DNA from: Antedon mediterranea
Lineage: Eukaryota; Echinodermata; Crinoidea; Comatulida; Antedonidae
Assembly: GCF_964355755.1 (NCBI RefSeq)
Contig: NC_092671.1
Location: 33,871,304 to 33,935,303, forward strand
Direction of reading: 5' to 3'
DNA: 64,000 nt
Position 1 is the first letter of the stretch, and each line of letters begins with the position of its first letter. Position numbers and translations under genes: made by a program. This document shows, piece after piece, positions 10,036 to 24,800 of the stretch. A model generated the notes under the pieces. The model made no database searches. It was given only the letters and a program-made list of their open reading frames with translations, and had not been told where the DNA came from.

Positions 10036-12600
10036 GAATATCAGAGTGTCACTTGATCTAGAAATGGTAAAAAATAAGGCATTTCTGAAATGAAAATAAT
10101 TCTTCAGAATGTACGGTGACCCCTTATTATGGAAGCCAATGAGTATCTGTGATCGATTTTCTTTTAATTTTTAATACATTCTACCTCAACGAATTATGTT
10201 ACTTATGAGTTGGCAATATTTTCTTTTGGATGACGTCATCACGTCTTAAAATTTAAATAACGGTGGTTACGTAATTTTACCTACAAGGTATATTTGAATA
10301 CCTACAGCTCTTTTGATTTAAAGTTTACCTCTATGTTTATATTTTAGTATGATAGCTGGTGAAATGTAGATATGAATTCATACAAAAATTAGGCCTATCA
10401 GATGTTGTGACGTTATCATATGGCCAGTTGAAGTTAAAAGGTAGTTTTTTCATCTCTTTCATCAAAGTTATACAATTTTTAAAGAGCGCGCACGGCCCTT
10501 CTCCGTGCCAAATTTTCTTCCAATTGTTATATTTTATTGCTAAATTCATTATCTTTCGATATTGTTATCCACAAGTTTTTTTTATAATGTCATCAGTGCC
10601 AAAAACTTGAACATGATGTGTGTCTGTAATTTCACCTATGCTACACTGTATATAGATATACACAGTACAGTATATACTGTACATAATTATTGTATATGGC
10701 ATATAATAGGCACAACTCAGCACAAAAAGCGTATAATAGGATGGCATACATCAACATTTTTCGATCGTATGTTAACATACGTGCATGTTTAAAAAATATG
10801 AATGTCAATAAAATGATAAAAATGATCATCTATAATTCGTCAAAGTGACGAATTAAATTCTAGTTGTTTTTTGTTTTTTTGTTGTTGTATCTTTACAGAA
10901 TCTTCGTTGATTCAGTATTCTGAGCCGAGGGAAAATTCAAAGATCACATTTCTCTATTTTTGAGATACGGATTGGGTAGGTTTGGTCAGTATGCGTACAT
11001 TTTTATTCTTTCACTTGGGTCTGTCTTGGGCGATGTTTGATGCTGTGTGGATGTTCAAACCGGTTCATGATATGATGTTTGATTCCTAAGAAGTGTGCGG
11101 TTGTCCTCTGTCTTCGGTACTATCTGTTTTTTCAAAATTTGTATTTGCATTTATGCTTCCAGCACTTCCTCTTGTGACGAGACCGAAGTATCGATTTGTT
11201 TTCAGTGTTTTTGGATTAATCCATGTAAAGCTCCGTTTACACTATCAAACGTATGTGGTGTGCCTAAATATGGTAGTGATATACCCAAATATGGTAGTGA
11301 TATGTCATCATCATGTCTATTATGGGCACCTCATATTTTTTTGTCACAAACATTTTAAAGTTTAGACTGAGCTTAAGGATGTGACAGATTAATTTGAGCG
11401 TTTGACTTGCCAAATGATGTTCATGATATGGCCGTAGCACCTACTTTCAAAAGACGTTATATTTTTTTAGTGCCACCTTTTTTAGCAAGCGTGCTTCACA
11501 CGGTTAGACAGAACAAAATCGTTCAATGTAGTTACATATTATAACCATAATCCCGTTTCAGCTTAGATATAATATGCTTTTTTTTATTCGAAACCTATGT
11601 TTATTTATTCATTTATTTATTTAACAACATATTTATACAGGATAAAACACAATCAAGTAGAAATAAACTTGTTTTGCAATGGGGTTGTCTTAAGATCTGT
11701 ATTTAAAAGTATCTTAAATTTGTTTCATTGTGAAGAAAATGTGCATATATTTTTAATTGCAGTACTAAGAAATAATAATAATATATAACACAAATATAAA
11801 TAACATGACAACTTTTAATGACGGATATTAACCAATAACATCAGTTAAAATTGATATGTATTGTACAAGAAATATTTTTTTTTTTTTTAAACAATGTTTC
11901 TGAATAAAACTGATTGTTGTTAGCCTTATTAGGAGTCTATGGTTGTTATAGCATAATATGTGTTTTGTGATGAAAATTATACGTTGTTTGTTCTTTTAAA
12001 CTAAGACGTTAATATATAATAATGACATAATTACTGTGTACAACATACTACGTTATGCATGCTTTAATATTTTTTCTTCTATTTTTGTGCATTCAGTTTA
12101 AATGTTCACTCGAGTTTGAAGTATGTTTAGTGTACTACAACTATAGCAAACATTAATGTTTACTGTACACAACCTTTGATTTTTACTGGTCTAAAATCCA
12201 TATCTACTTTTAACAAATACGTCTTTTTATATATAAATTTGGAGGATTATACATTTTCCTTCCACTTCGTCAATTTACATATACAAGTTAAGTACAGTCA
12301 TTTATACCATCATACCCACCGGGCCGGACGCAAAACAACGTTAATGAAGCGACAGTTAGACTCAATCACCAATCAAAACGTAACTTATTTTTAGTGCACT
12401 TTCATGATTTCTTACTTAATAATAGGGAAGAGTACACTTTCAATTTCCCTCTTTTCTGCTTAATAACCAACATCAATTTACTTATTTGAATTGTGTGCAA
12501 AAAATGATATTCCTTCTAAGCATTCATTCAAAATAGTTTGTCTCTTACTGGTGTTTTAGAATTGCTTTCAATGCTATATTCAAATATCTTAGTTATGAGA
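10036..12600. other. Intergenic, no supported gene
   Basis: Contains small palindromes (10628-10697 around ACAGTACAGTATATACTGT; 10836-10858 AATTCGTCAAAGTGACGAATT) and a TTTATTTATT stretch at 11600-11632 that may be a retrotransposon tail. ORFs at 11093-11365 carry a short direct repeat (PKYGSDIPKYGSD) but no known domain and no splice context. This is the 3' flank of the receptor gene. Confidence 0.45.
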
Positions 12601-12621
12601 AATCTCTAGGCCTATATTATA

Positions 12622-12815
12622 TTATTTTTCAAAACAAGCATCATCACTGTCATAATCATCACTCTCCTCGTCACTTTTATTATATTCATTTTTATCTTGT
12701 TCTTCTTCTGATGGAGTTGAACTTTCTTCATCATTAGATTCGTCATCAGATTCGATTTCATCATCACTTGATTTTTTCGATTCAATTTCTGATTCAATTT
12801 CTGATTCACTTTCCT
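12622..12815 (-). CDS. Receptor exon 33: terminal acidic tail with stop
   Basis: 194 nt coding, enters in phase 1. EESESEIESEIESKKSSDDE, then a long Asp/Glu/Ser run ending DSDDACFEK and TAA at 12622-12624. Many S-D/E contexts fit casein kinase 2 sites. The frame is fixed by the upstream phase; the Met/Asn/Lys-rich reading of the same DNA is the wrong frame. Confidence 0.75.
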
Positions 12816-15800
12816 CTAAGAAATTATATTCAAGATATATAAATAGGATTTATCAGTATCAGAATGTAATTTTACCGATTATCGGTACTGTATCTACACG
12901 ATGCCCAGTACATGCATCACATGTAATTCACGAGTATTTCCTAGTTGGCCTATCGTAATAACGTAAACAAATCCTTAACATCATTGCGTTATACAAATGC
13001 GATGCAGTCATAGGCCTATTATTATTATTCCTATGATACTGGGCAAATGTTGTATTATTTGGAGATAAAGCGATAGGAATCGGCTGATTTAAACATATAG
13101 ATATGTTATAAATAATAAAACAGACTATTCAAATATAAAAAAAGTGTATTATATCATACAGTAGTTAATTGAAGTAAATACTAATGTTTAAAACCGCTTT
13201 GTCATATTATATTGCATGGATTAAATTCAATAGTACTCTATATGTCATGAATTAATTACCATTTTCCATGTTGCCTGACTCCACGTGACTTTCATCTTCT
13301 ATGACTGCAATTCAAAAACATTTTAAAACAAAATATTATTATAACACACCTGAATGTATTAGTGATTGTGTTTGCGTGCCGTTTGGTTATTAGTTCTACC
13401 TTTCGGAAAAATTATATATAATTACGATAATTAATGGTTATATTGCATGTTCAACTTTCCGTAAACATTTTGAAAACACTGTCGGCCTACTACTAACCCG
13501 TGTCCGAAATTGAACCGCCGCTTCCTTTCTAATTAGCCAAGCTTCCGGCCTATCCTTTCACAATGCTTCAATGTAAGCAGCGGATTATTTTAATAAAAGT
13601 TTACTTTAGGACAGTAAGTGTGTTATAACACAAATTATTATTTGAATTCGTTGGAATGGAGAGAATATTTCATTTGTTGAAAGATTTAACTTCTCTCCGT
13701 CTCGTTAAATAGAGCTGTCAATCTTTCAACTCATGAAATATTTTGTTACCTTCTAAGTCATAAAAATGTATTATTTGTTATTATGACTGTGAACAAAATT
13801 ACAGTGTTTACATCTACATAATGGAACAAAAAACAGAGTATGCTGAAGATAAATGATGCTACAGTTTGTACTGTTATGTCGGTCATCTTGTGATTACAAG
13901 TACAAAATGTTTACACATCTCTGGCTTGTTACTTAGCATGTACACCGGGTTAATCCGTATTCATAACCAACCCACATTATAAATCGTTTTGATAAAACAG
14001 CGCCATCACAGTACTTGCAGTTATGTTTCATTGATATATGGGCACATTTTTAACGAAGGGCCTATTCACACAACGAATAGTTATCACTTTAAAAAACAAA
14101 CTTCATGCTATTTTACCTTTGTCTAACTCAGTAACCGATTGTCCTTGTTCTTCAAAAAACTCAGTGTTACTTTCATTATCTGTTCAAATGAATAAAAACA
14201 AATTAAAAAACTGGTCATTTTACTAATGTACCGTATTACATTTCCCATAACACGGAACTGTATACAAACGGTTAAACACAGATAGTAAACAACTAAACAC
14301 AAAAATCATACAGAACAAAAATGTTGCAATATTTTGTTAAAGTATTTACAAATAAGCCTTCAGAACAATACAATTTCGATTCCGAAAAATACAAATTAAT
14401 TATAAGGACTTTGTGAAATTTCTTACTTGGTTTGTTGGTTGGTGGAGTAGGAAGTTTAATATTTTAAATACGCAAATTACAACATACTAACCTGTTCCAA
14501 TATCTATGCCTATTGATGATTCACTACCCTGTAAAGTAAACAAAAAAAATAATTAAATCCCCCATTTATACTACGTGTGTTATTGATGATTACATGCTTC
14601 TATTAACTCCCAGATTCTCTGACCACCCTGCTTCTATATCATCTACCTGCTTCTATTATCTCCCTGCTTCTCATCACCCTAAAATAAAAACTTACAAGTT
14701 TGGTATCAGACGGTGAAGACCGAGTTAACATTTTTCGATTTATTCGTCTAACCTCACGCATCTAAAATTTAAAAATATGCATGCAAAATTACATACATCT
14801 ACCAAGTAGATTATTGTCATTTATTGGAGGATTAATCATGAATTAAATAATCTATTGAACTCTTAATTACATCATCAAGAGTGCAATATCAAATTGTGTA
14901 TCGTGAGTAGGTACTGCTTTTGTTTGCACGTTCATTTTTTGTTAAACAATGATGATCACGTTCGATCAACAAAGTAGTGTGCGCCGTGATTGTGCGAAAG
15001 CTACCTATGTTTAGTCGATTCACGACTTCCTATAGAGGGGGGAAAGATGCATTGCCGTGGAAAGTGATATTGTGTTCAAAGAGATTGTTTGACAGAAATT
15101 CCTATCATCAATGGTAGCACTAACTAAATATAAGAACAAGTTTTGTGTTTTGTGTTCTTACTTCTGCTTTTAAAGAATTTTAAAGAATCATATACAACTA
15201 ATTTCAAGCAGTATCTTAAACCATAGGCCTACCTCATAAGAAAAGTAACAATATAGTGCAACAAATATACCATTTGATGCAAATAATAAGCTGAACATTA
15301 ACCAAAATAGGTATTTATCATCCGCCATTACCGCAAACATCCACGTAAAGATAAAAAAGAGGGACAAGAAGCAGCTGCATTCTATACAGCACCTGTAAAA
15401 GAAACAAATAATAGCTATTTAGCATTTCATTTTTTTCCATCAACTTAATCACTTTGCTCTAGAAGTCGATTCATTTTAAGACAAGAATAGTCAAAAACAT
15501 CTTTTTATATCTGAGAACACTTTTTTAAATTAATATAAATGATCACTACAAACACAAGCTCAATCGTTGCATGTTATCGTCAAAGTAATATTTGCTTTAC
15601 AGTATTATCATGATTTTAAAAACTTACCGTACTTGTGCTACTAAATATTCTTTTCGCTTCTTTCCATCAACTTTTGTAATAAATATTATTCCGATAAATA
15701 TTATTCGAATCTGAAATAAAACAAAACTTACCATGAAAAACTTGACATAAATCACTGTGATACGAAATAAGTGTTTCTAATGTTGATAGTGTTGGAACAT

Positions 15801-18800
15801 TTATTAATAAAGACAAAACTAAATAAAACTGCTTACAAGAATCAGCGTCATTGCTGGGAAGATAAATGCAACCAAACTTCCAGTTTCGAACTTCAACCAG
15901 CATCTACAAAATGTAAATGTCGTCAATTATATGAACATTAAGTAAAACCGACCAAACCGTCCTTAACGGTTGAAAATGTGAAAAATAATCGATTCTAATT
16001 ATTTAAGCGGGTCGCTATAAATACCTGCATTGTATTATTGCTGTTTACAAGCTAGGCCTACTAACATAACATAACATAACATAACATAACATAACGCTAA
16101 ATAGACTAGGCCTAAGTAATTAAGTAAATTTATTGTCATTTGTAAAGATAAAAAAAGTATTTACATTGACATGAATTGAATCGTTTCTTAAACTAAAACT
16201 TAAACTAAACCCTGTTTACGAGAGGTCGTTTGACGGGAGCTACTTAATATGTAGTACCTTGTTTTTCTCTTTCTAAATAATCATAAACCATAATACAAAG
16301 AATGACCTGTTTTAATGTTTAATAAATATATATTTATTTATTTATTTATTTTATTTTATTCAGTTGTCAACCAACAGCGATGAAACCGCCACTAACAGGT
16401 TGAATCTAAACATAATAAATATATGTATATATAAATCCAAAGGCAAATTACAAAAAAAAATGACAATGCTGTGGGTATCAGTGGCTGGATCTCAATGGAG
16501 ATATAAAAAAATGCGAAAAGATAAATCAAAACGATAAAGTAAAATGCTATTTCATATCTTCCGCCGCATTAAATGATTTGTTCCATTGCACTCATAAACA
16601 TTCATTATTGGTATACTACATTATTATAAAGTTAATACGGGAGCAAAATATTTCTCAACGCATGTAACTAAAAGGTTTTCGTAATACTTGCGCACGCACA
16701 GATATATTTGTTTACAAAGTGGGCGGAGATTGCGCGTTGTATGTTGGAAAATAGCGTTAAAGTTAACGTAAACATCCAGAAAAGTTAGCAGAGCCGTTCA
16801 TCAGTGCGATATGTATGCATATATAATATTTAGGCCTATATTACAAAACGTCAATATTTGTATTCTTTACCCACTTATTTCGTTGTAACCATAATGAATA
16901 CCAAAGAATATTGCCGATAGACATGCCGCTCCACCCCATCCACAGATTAGGTAGCCTGGTTTCTTAGAAATACTTGAACCTTCAAATCGAATTTTGGCTT
17001 TTAACATGTAGAAATATATGCATTCGACAATCAACCACATCAGGATTGCCATGTAGAAGAAATGTATCAAAACTCCAAACGTAGTGCACAGAATCTATAA
17101 ATAAAAGATGATGTCGTATGATGTGTTATGTGTTGTTGCCTGTGTGCGCACCGCCGCTCCTAGTTTGGTTTTTAGTGTCAGCCAGCGTTATTTATCTCTA
17201 TTTATCTACCCCGTGATACTAACATTTCTACATTTTGACATCGAACTGGGTTTCGAAAATATACATCGAAAACGAAAATGGAAACGATACTGAAATGTCT
17301 TAAACATTCAGGAAAGTCTCTGCACAACATATTTTTACTAAACGAGAAGCAACTTTATCAGCATGATTCAATAAGGTTTATACAAAATCTTCAAAAAGTC
17401 ATTGCAAAATGCATGGTGAAGAAGAAGAAAAAAATTGGATCAATTAAGGCCATATACATGGCTGAAGTCGAGTGCGCAAATATGAATTAGTGTCTACCGA
17501 CCGACCAACATAGTGAGCTATAGAGTCACGTTTGCACGCGACTAAAAAGTACGCACATCCTATACGTATATGACATGTGCTCCCATTTCCTTCATGTCAT
17601 GTGTCGCGCACGCTATTTGGGATAAACCTTATCATCGTGTACGTACGCTGTAGTCCATAGTCTCTGAACTGATGATAAATGCAACAATCAATAACAACGC
17701 ACCAACCAACAAGTTGCAATATATAAATACTGACACAGGTCCTTTGAAAAGTCCCCTAAAGAAAAGAAAAGAGTATCAATTCGTGAAAAAACGAATGCTA
17801 TAAATAATAATTATAAAGAATATTATTTTTTTTTTCTTAAATAAAATGTATCAGGGTAAAATTACAGTTTTCTTCGCGTGGTAGTCATTATTTCACGTAG
17901 TATAGTACATTCTAAAAATTATCATAACTCTGTTTGAAAAACAACTTTGCCGATAAATAGTCCAAAGAAAGAAAATGTGTTTGTATCGTCTGTTGGCGAC
18001 AGAGAGTACATCAGCCCTGCCATGTCAGAATGTTGATTCAAATCCAATCTCCTAATGGTATTACTGTACTTAATTTAATAATTTAGTAATTCTTACCAAA
18101 TAAAATTTATGACTTTCAAGACATATATACATCCAATTATTGAAATGAGACATATGATATATATCCCTATACGTTCTGCTAAACTTTTAAAGTCGAATTC
18201 CTACAAAGAAAATAACACTATAGAATCCAACTGAGTCACTCAAAAACAAGAGGAAATATAACATTAATATTATTTTGAGAAAATGCTTTTGGGGTGTATC
18301 ATTAAATAATAATTGTTATAAAACAAATCTATATTATATAAATTGTTTTATAACAATCTGATGTCGTAAAGTAGCAACGGATTTTGAATAAATCTGCTGC
18401 TTCTGTGGTGGCGTTCTGTGTTCGTATAATAACAATAACAGTTAAAGCTACAAGGGCTAACTGATTTGGCCAAATATTTGTATTATTGTACATGTTTTAC
18501 AAAATGCTGAATTAAATAGAACTATATAGATCTTGTACAGAATTAAACACAAGGACACGTGATAACACAAGTATCCAATTAAATGACGACAAGGATTTAT
18601 TCATTTCATTTCCAAGATAATAGGATAAATTCTACTTAAAAGTTTAATGACAAAAGTTAACTTATGTAAATTTACATTTTATTTTTAAATATTGATAAAA
18701 AAAAAAGACGTACGCTATATTTTTCTGCTGGCACAAAAATTCCAAAAGTGGTTGTGTGTTCGCAACGACACTCCACTGGTGACATGGTCTCAATGACGTC

Positions 18801-21800
18801 AGTGCGCCTGCAGCCTAATGTAGACCATTTACTAAAAATGTAAAAATATACTAATTATCCCATTTGTTTCCTCAGTTATAGGATATATCACAAGATATCC
18901 ACTTCAGCTCGTCGATACTTTACAGAAATGTTTATAGTACGGCATATAAAATGGTAAAAAACAAATAAATAAACAAGCGACAGAATAATAATAATACAAA
19001 TCTTTCTTTCAAAAATAGATTAGTTGAGTTTTTTTCGGGAGGACGGATGAATAAGAAATTAATTTTACTTTAGTGTTTGCCATGATACTGTATTTAAAAT
19101 ATGCGATCGTATGTAGAGATATTTATAGAAAAGGCAACATAGTACTAGATGCAATACAATTTATAAGTAATAAAATATTCATACATTGAATTTAAGACGA
19201 CGAACTGGACTAATATAAACATTAAGGTAAATTTACACAGACGTGCGGTAACAATACGGGATAAGCGGAAAGCATTGATCTAGGCTATTTCGTACAACCA
19301 TCTACACAAAACGCGGAGCGGTCGGGCGGTTTACCGGAAACACGCTCAGGACAGATACATATTCTACGTGGAACAAGTTACGCGGGATTCCGCCTACCAT
19401 TACCGCTCGCCTGTGTAATACTCGAATTTGTAAATTGGCTTTAGACGGGATGCGAAATATGTTGTAGGTGATAATTGCCGATTGCCACTCCCGAATATTT
19501 GACCACTTGAACACTTGGCTGACTTTTATCTGTGTTTATTAAAACTTTACCTGTCACCTTCGTCCCAGAAACTACATACAGCATGTTCCTTGTAGTATAA
19601 TTTGTCTTCATGTTTTTCCTGAAATCATTTAACAAAGACAATTATTTGAAGAGTGTTTGTTCAAATCAGATAGCATTGATACGAGTGATGAATTATTTAT
19701 AATGTATGAGATTAATGGAAATGCATTCCAAAGTTTTACCTTCAACCTATTGAATATACAGTTAACATAACGCAGTTGAATTTAGAAGAGCATGCTAACC
19801 TGGGCAGTATGCCTTTATTTTATAGAAATATGATGAAGTCTGTTGTAAAATTAAACAATATCATACATGTAAAACCAAAAACTACCATGGAAATAAAGAG
19901 CCAACAATTGTGGGAAAACAGACATATCATATTGAACAATAAATCTATGTATTTTAAAGTATGGTTATCTTCTGGGTTTAAAACAATCGGAGATATTTAC
20001 ATGAATGATAGAGTACTTTCACCTTGTGAAATATTTCCTAAACTGTATAAACGGCATAACGCCTTAATTGAATATATGTAATTGTTAAAAGCCATACCAA
20101 AAGAGTGGAAAGAAATTATTGAAAAAGGTAATACAAAAAAGGAAGACAATAGTATTCCTAGTCTACGACTTTATATGAAAAATAAAGGAACCGTCTTCTA
20201 TAATCATTTTATTAATAGATGTTCAAAAATACCAAATTCATAAACAAAATGGGAAATAGAACTAGGTAAGGTAGACATTGATTGGAGTAATGTTTGGTAC
20301 TATAAAGTTTATAGACTAAAACATATACCTAAAGTTGCTCAATTTAATTTTAAACTTCTGCATAGAATACTACCATGTAAAAAACGATTGAAAATCTGGA
20401 ACTTAGCAGGTAATGATTTATGTGATAAATGTATAAACAAGGTTGAAACTGAAAAACACATGTTATATAAATGCAGTGTAATTCAATGGATATGGCTTAA
20501 ATTTAAAAATGTCATAGCTAAGAGCTTTTCAAACGAAGACCCAATAACTTGGACTACAGTGATTACTGGATCAAATAACATAATTGTAAATGAATTGATT
20601 TCATTATTTGTATTCTCTATATATAAGTTGCATATATTAACAAAACCTGAAAAAAAAGGAAACAACTATGAAAAAAAGATCTGGAATCTTTTTATTACTG
20701 AAGTAAAGCATTTAATTGAAAGTGAGTATAAGTGCTACTACTTTAAAGCTCAATGTAAATGGGGAGATATAAAGCAAAATCTCCTTAAATTAATGAAATT
20801 AAAAAAAAATGCTATTTTTATCTCTTAAATACATTGTATATAGGCCTAGTAACTATATTAGTTTTAAGATAATGTCATCCGGGTATGAAGCGACTCACAT
20901 ACACACAGAGCCAAAATATTACCTTGGACTTGCACTGTGTATGGACTCTAACCTTACGGTTTTCATTATATATATCATTCCATCCTATCCATTCTAAACA
21001 CCCTTTTTTCAAGCTTTTGCATTCTTCGTTTTCATCTCATCCATTTTTTTCTTGGTGAAAAGGGAAGATTCTTTATATTCTTCCCCTGAGTTTATAGCCT
21101 CTCTACCCAGATAACGGACACGAACAGAATAAAACAACAATAATAACTTTTTCATAAGTACGTTTTTTTAAAATCAATTTTTATCGTCAGTTTACTGCCA
21201 TCGACATATTTTAATTAATTGTATTTTTAAAAATGTATATGAATGTAAATGTGGTTACTTCTTAACATCAAAATAATCTTAGTCTTATGTATATACTGTT
21301 CAAAAGATATGTATTTTTTTAACAATGTACCTTATAAATAAGAGAATTATATAAATGTGCATATACACATATATTATTTATATTTATAGAACTATAATAA
21401 AAGTGGGACGAACCCACACAAGACAAAAAAAAATGTATGAGATTAACTATAGAACGCTGGAAGTTCATTTAGTGGACGCTTAGCATGCTGCTTAGTAAAA
21501 CAGTGAAGGCTTACTTTCAGTAAACAATGCCAAACTATCAAACGTTGGCTTTTAACTCCAGTTTCATTTTCAGATTGTAGTTGGCGGTTTTGTATTAACA
21601 TACAGTTGCTGTTTATTGACTATTAGTAATGGTTTAATGTCAGATGTTTAATTTTAATTTAAAATGTAGGAACCAAATTAAATATTTATTGTTTATGGTC
21701 GAGACCCAAGTTAAGTCAAATCATTTTACTTACAATTGATAGTTCCATGGAATAGTCAATAGCGACTGAGTGTTTTGAGGTGTTTGAAGCGACCGAGCAC

Positions 21801-24800
21801 GATATCAGACCACTTGCTAGTTCGTATGGAACAGGAACTATGTATTCACTTTTCAGAAAAAGAAAACATATGTATGAGAAAAGTATGATTGAACTTTATA
21901 GTTCTTAATTTTTGTTTAGACTAGGGAAGAGCTATTTCACTCTTAGGGAAGAGTTATTTCACTCTTCCATGGTTTAGATTAAATCCTAAAGTACAGTTCT
22001 AAATTCATTGACTCACTACTAATGGTTTTTTATTCGGTTTTATCAGGGCCTACCACAACATTTGATTTGATTTAATTTATTCCAATACCATACATAAATA
22101 ACACACATATATAAGAAGAAACAACAAACGCAATCATTTGTATGGAACCGTGAAGAATAACCCTCCAAATCCTCAAAAGGGGATTTACGTTACATCATCA
22201 TGAGGGATGCTCGTTGTATTGGAAATATTGCCCGAAACATAAAATAAAAGTAAATGGTGCCAGTCTTGTTTATTTATTATATTAAGTACAGTTACGTACC
22301 CATCATTTTGGTCAAAGGTCACGAATGATTTTTCGTGCCCTTCACTCTCTTCAAATGTTGCTCTTTCAAAAAAGGTAACTATGATAGATGCTGTACCTAA
22401 ACATATAGAATAAACTCTATATGTGTTACTTGTATTCTCTTTGTGTAATTACTGCTGATAGAAGTTGATGTTAGTGACAATATATTGACCTTGTTATATA
22501 AATGTATAATATACAATAGTGCAATTACTATTATAAATAATAATATCATATCTTAGCAAATTAGGCCACTTTAAAAATTTATTCCTAGCACTTTGCATGT
22601 GTATATCCATTTTAATGATATTGTAATGTTTAAATTTATATTCGAGCAAATGAATTTCCTTCTAGTTATAAGCAATGCATGATTGTGGCAAATTTCATAC
22701 ATGATGTCCTTCGGATGGCCTGAAGCCGTTGGTCCAGTCTCATAGTGTTATGGGAATCGTCTACCGGTTTGCTTATCTGGGTAAGCGCTGCACTGCTGAC
22801 TGCTAGGAGTACTCGTATACCTAACTGGGATAATATAGACGTATTACCCCAATAGAGGATATTTCCTCAGTATCCAGTTAATTTGGAGGATGGGACAGAA
22901 CAGTGTAAACAAAATATCATAATAGTAAAAGATAATAATCTCATTCTATACATTTAGAAATATATTATACCTGGAACGTTTTTGACTGAACTTGGATCAA
23001 CTCTCAGAAATCCTTTATCATTATTATCAATCTTTTTGGCATTGTCTTTTTCTGAATCTAGGATATCTCCTTTAGGTTGAAAATGAAATGACCAAACCTT
23101 TTGTTTCACTAATTCGACGTTTGAAGCTGTAATCAAATTAAGGACATACTATTTTAATAGAGCATTTAATTAAGATTAATTTGTTAAAATTATTACTTTT
23201 TTATTGTAGATAATTAACATAAATGCAAACAAAGGTATATTATTTGTATTAGTTTACAGACGTTATTTTTATTTGGAAGCGATAGAACATTTAGTTTAAT
23301 ACGTCTGTTAATTTGAAAAAATATGCAACAAATTTGCAATGCAATATTTCAAGAACGTTTAATTTTAGGAGATCTAGTCAAGGCGCCTATAGGCTGATAC
23401 ACGTTTCAATGTTTACCTACTTTGAATACTTAAATGGCATTTCCCAAACTTACCAACTATTTTTGAAGATCGTTTCCATGTTATGTTTAAGTATGAGTCC
23501 TTAGTCGCAATTTCTGTCAATATCTTTTCGGACGCTAAAATTATACCAATTTGTTTTGCCATGTTCTGTAAATTAAATTAATGTATGTAATACACAATGT
23601 ATGTAAGTGTGTTTGACGGGTTTGGTCTATACAAAAAGTCATCACAGTTTAAACATTCTATATTGCAATTAATCATTGGCAATAGCTTAAAGGTGTTGTA
23701 TTTTAAGCTTCTTTCACATTTGCTCTGGTCCTGTTCCGATTTGGCTTCGGTTTGGCTCCGGCAAATAAAATTGGATCTCCATGCCCATGTTTTGTTTTCA
23801 CAACGTTCAACAAAACAATTATTTTAACTCGATATGTGTGGCTCGGGAAAATGAAAAGTCACTAATGCTATACGCGAATCTGAACTTGAGCCGGATTCGA
23901 ACAGGAGAAAGTGTGAAAGACCATTTTAGAAATTATAATAATGATAGGGTTACCTTCTTGCGTTCTATAACAGTAGTTGTCACGTTAACTGTTTCCTTTA
24001 GAATAAGACAATCACAAAGTAAACGAAACAAAAAGGCATAACATAACACGATTAAAATTAAATCATTTCTATAGAGATGAAATTATTTAACTTATATATA
24101 ATTGTATTCTGTTCATAAGATTGATGTAAAAACATGTTTTTTAACGAATAATATTAAACATTTCTTAGATGATAATCTGTTCATTATCGCTATATAGAAT
24201 ATGACTGAAAACGACTTGTAGTTGTAAAGCAAGAAATTGTTAAGTCCTTGTTTTTACCAGGACAAATTATGTCAAACAATTGTTGAAGTTAAGCATTGCT
24301 TTCCGTTAGAAAGTTTTTGCTATGTTACTACTTTTGAATTGTAAGAAATAAAACAATCGTTTTGACCCTTCTCTTACCTCTGTCATAATGTCTGGCTCTC
24401 TATTTCCTATCAGTTCTGTAGTCTCTGCCATTAATAATAGAGTAATTTCTAAGTCATCTATTTCCGTTTCAGTCAATATTCGGGTCTTTTTTTTTTCTGC
24501 CGCAATAGCTGATATTTGTAAGATGTCCACATTGTCCGTTCCATTAAATAACTGTTGGAATAATAACAACAATACATATTAGATAGAATGTTTATGGACA
24601 CCACCACTTATGTAATGTTTTGATTAAATTGCTACATATAAGGTTTTTTTCCTGAAGTCAGTTAATGGAGGGATCCAATCAGATGATTAGTCACCTATAG
24701 TTTAGTTAGAATTCACAAGTTTCCTTATTATTTCCTTTATTAGCAGAACCATACCATTACTCGTAGGTCGGTGAAAGCAATCCGTATTCTGACCGTAAAC

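Noticed and set aside
11093-11365. Two overlapping ORFs with a GSDIPKYGSD repeat
   Set aside because: Short, composition-driven, no domain and no exon signals.
12612-12809. 65-codon minus ORF rich in Met/Asn/Lys
   Set aside because: Wrong frame of receptor exon 33; the phase of the upstream exon and the acidic reading with a proper stop fix the other frame.
17108-17490. Two + strand ORFs opposite the TM2-TM3 intron
   Set aside because: No domain, no splice context; they lie in an intron of a well-supported minus-strand gene.
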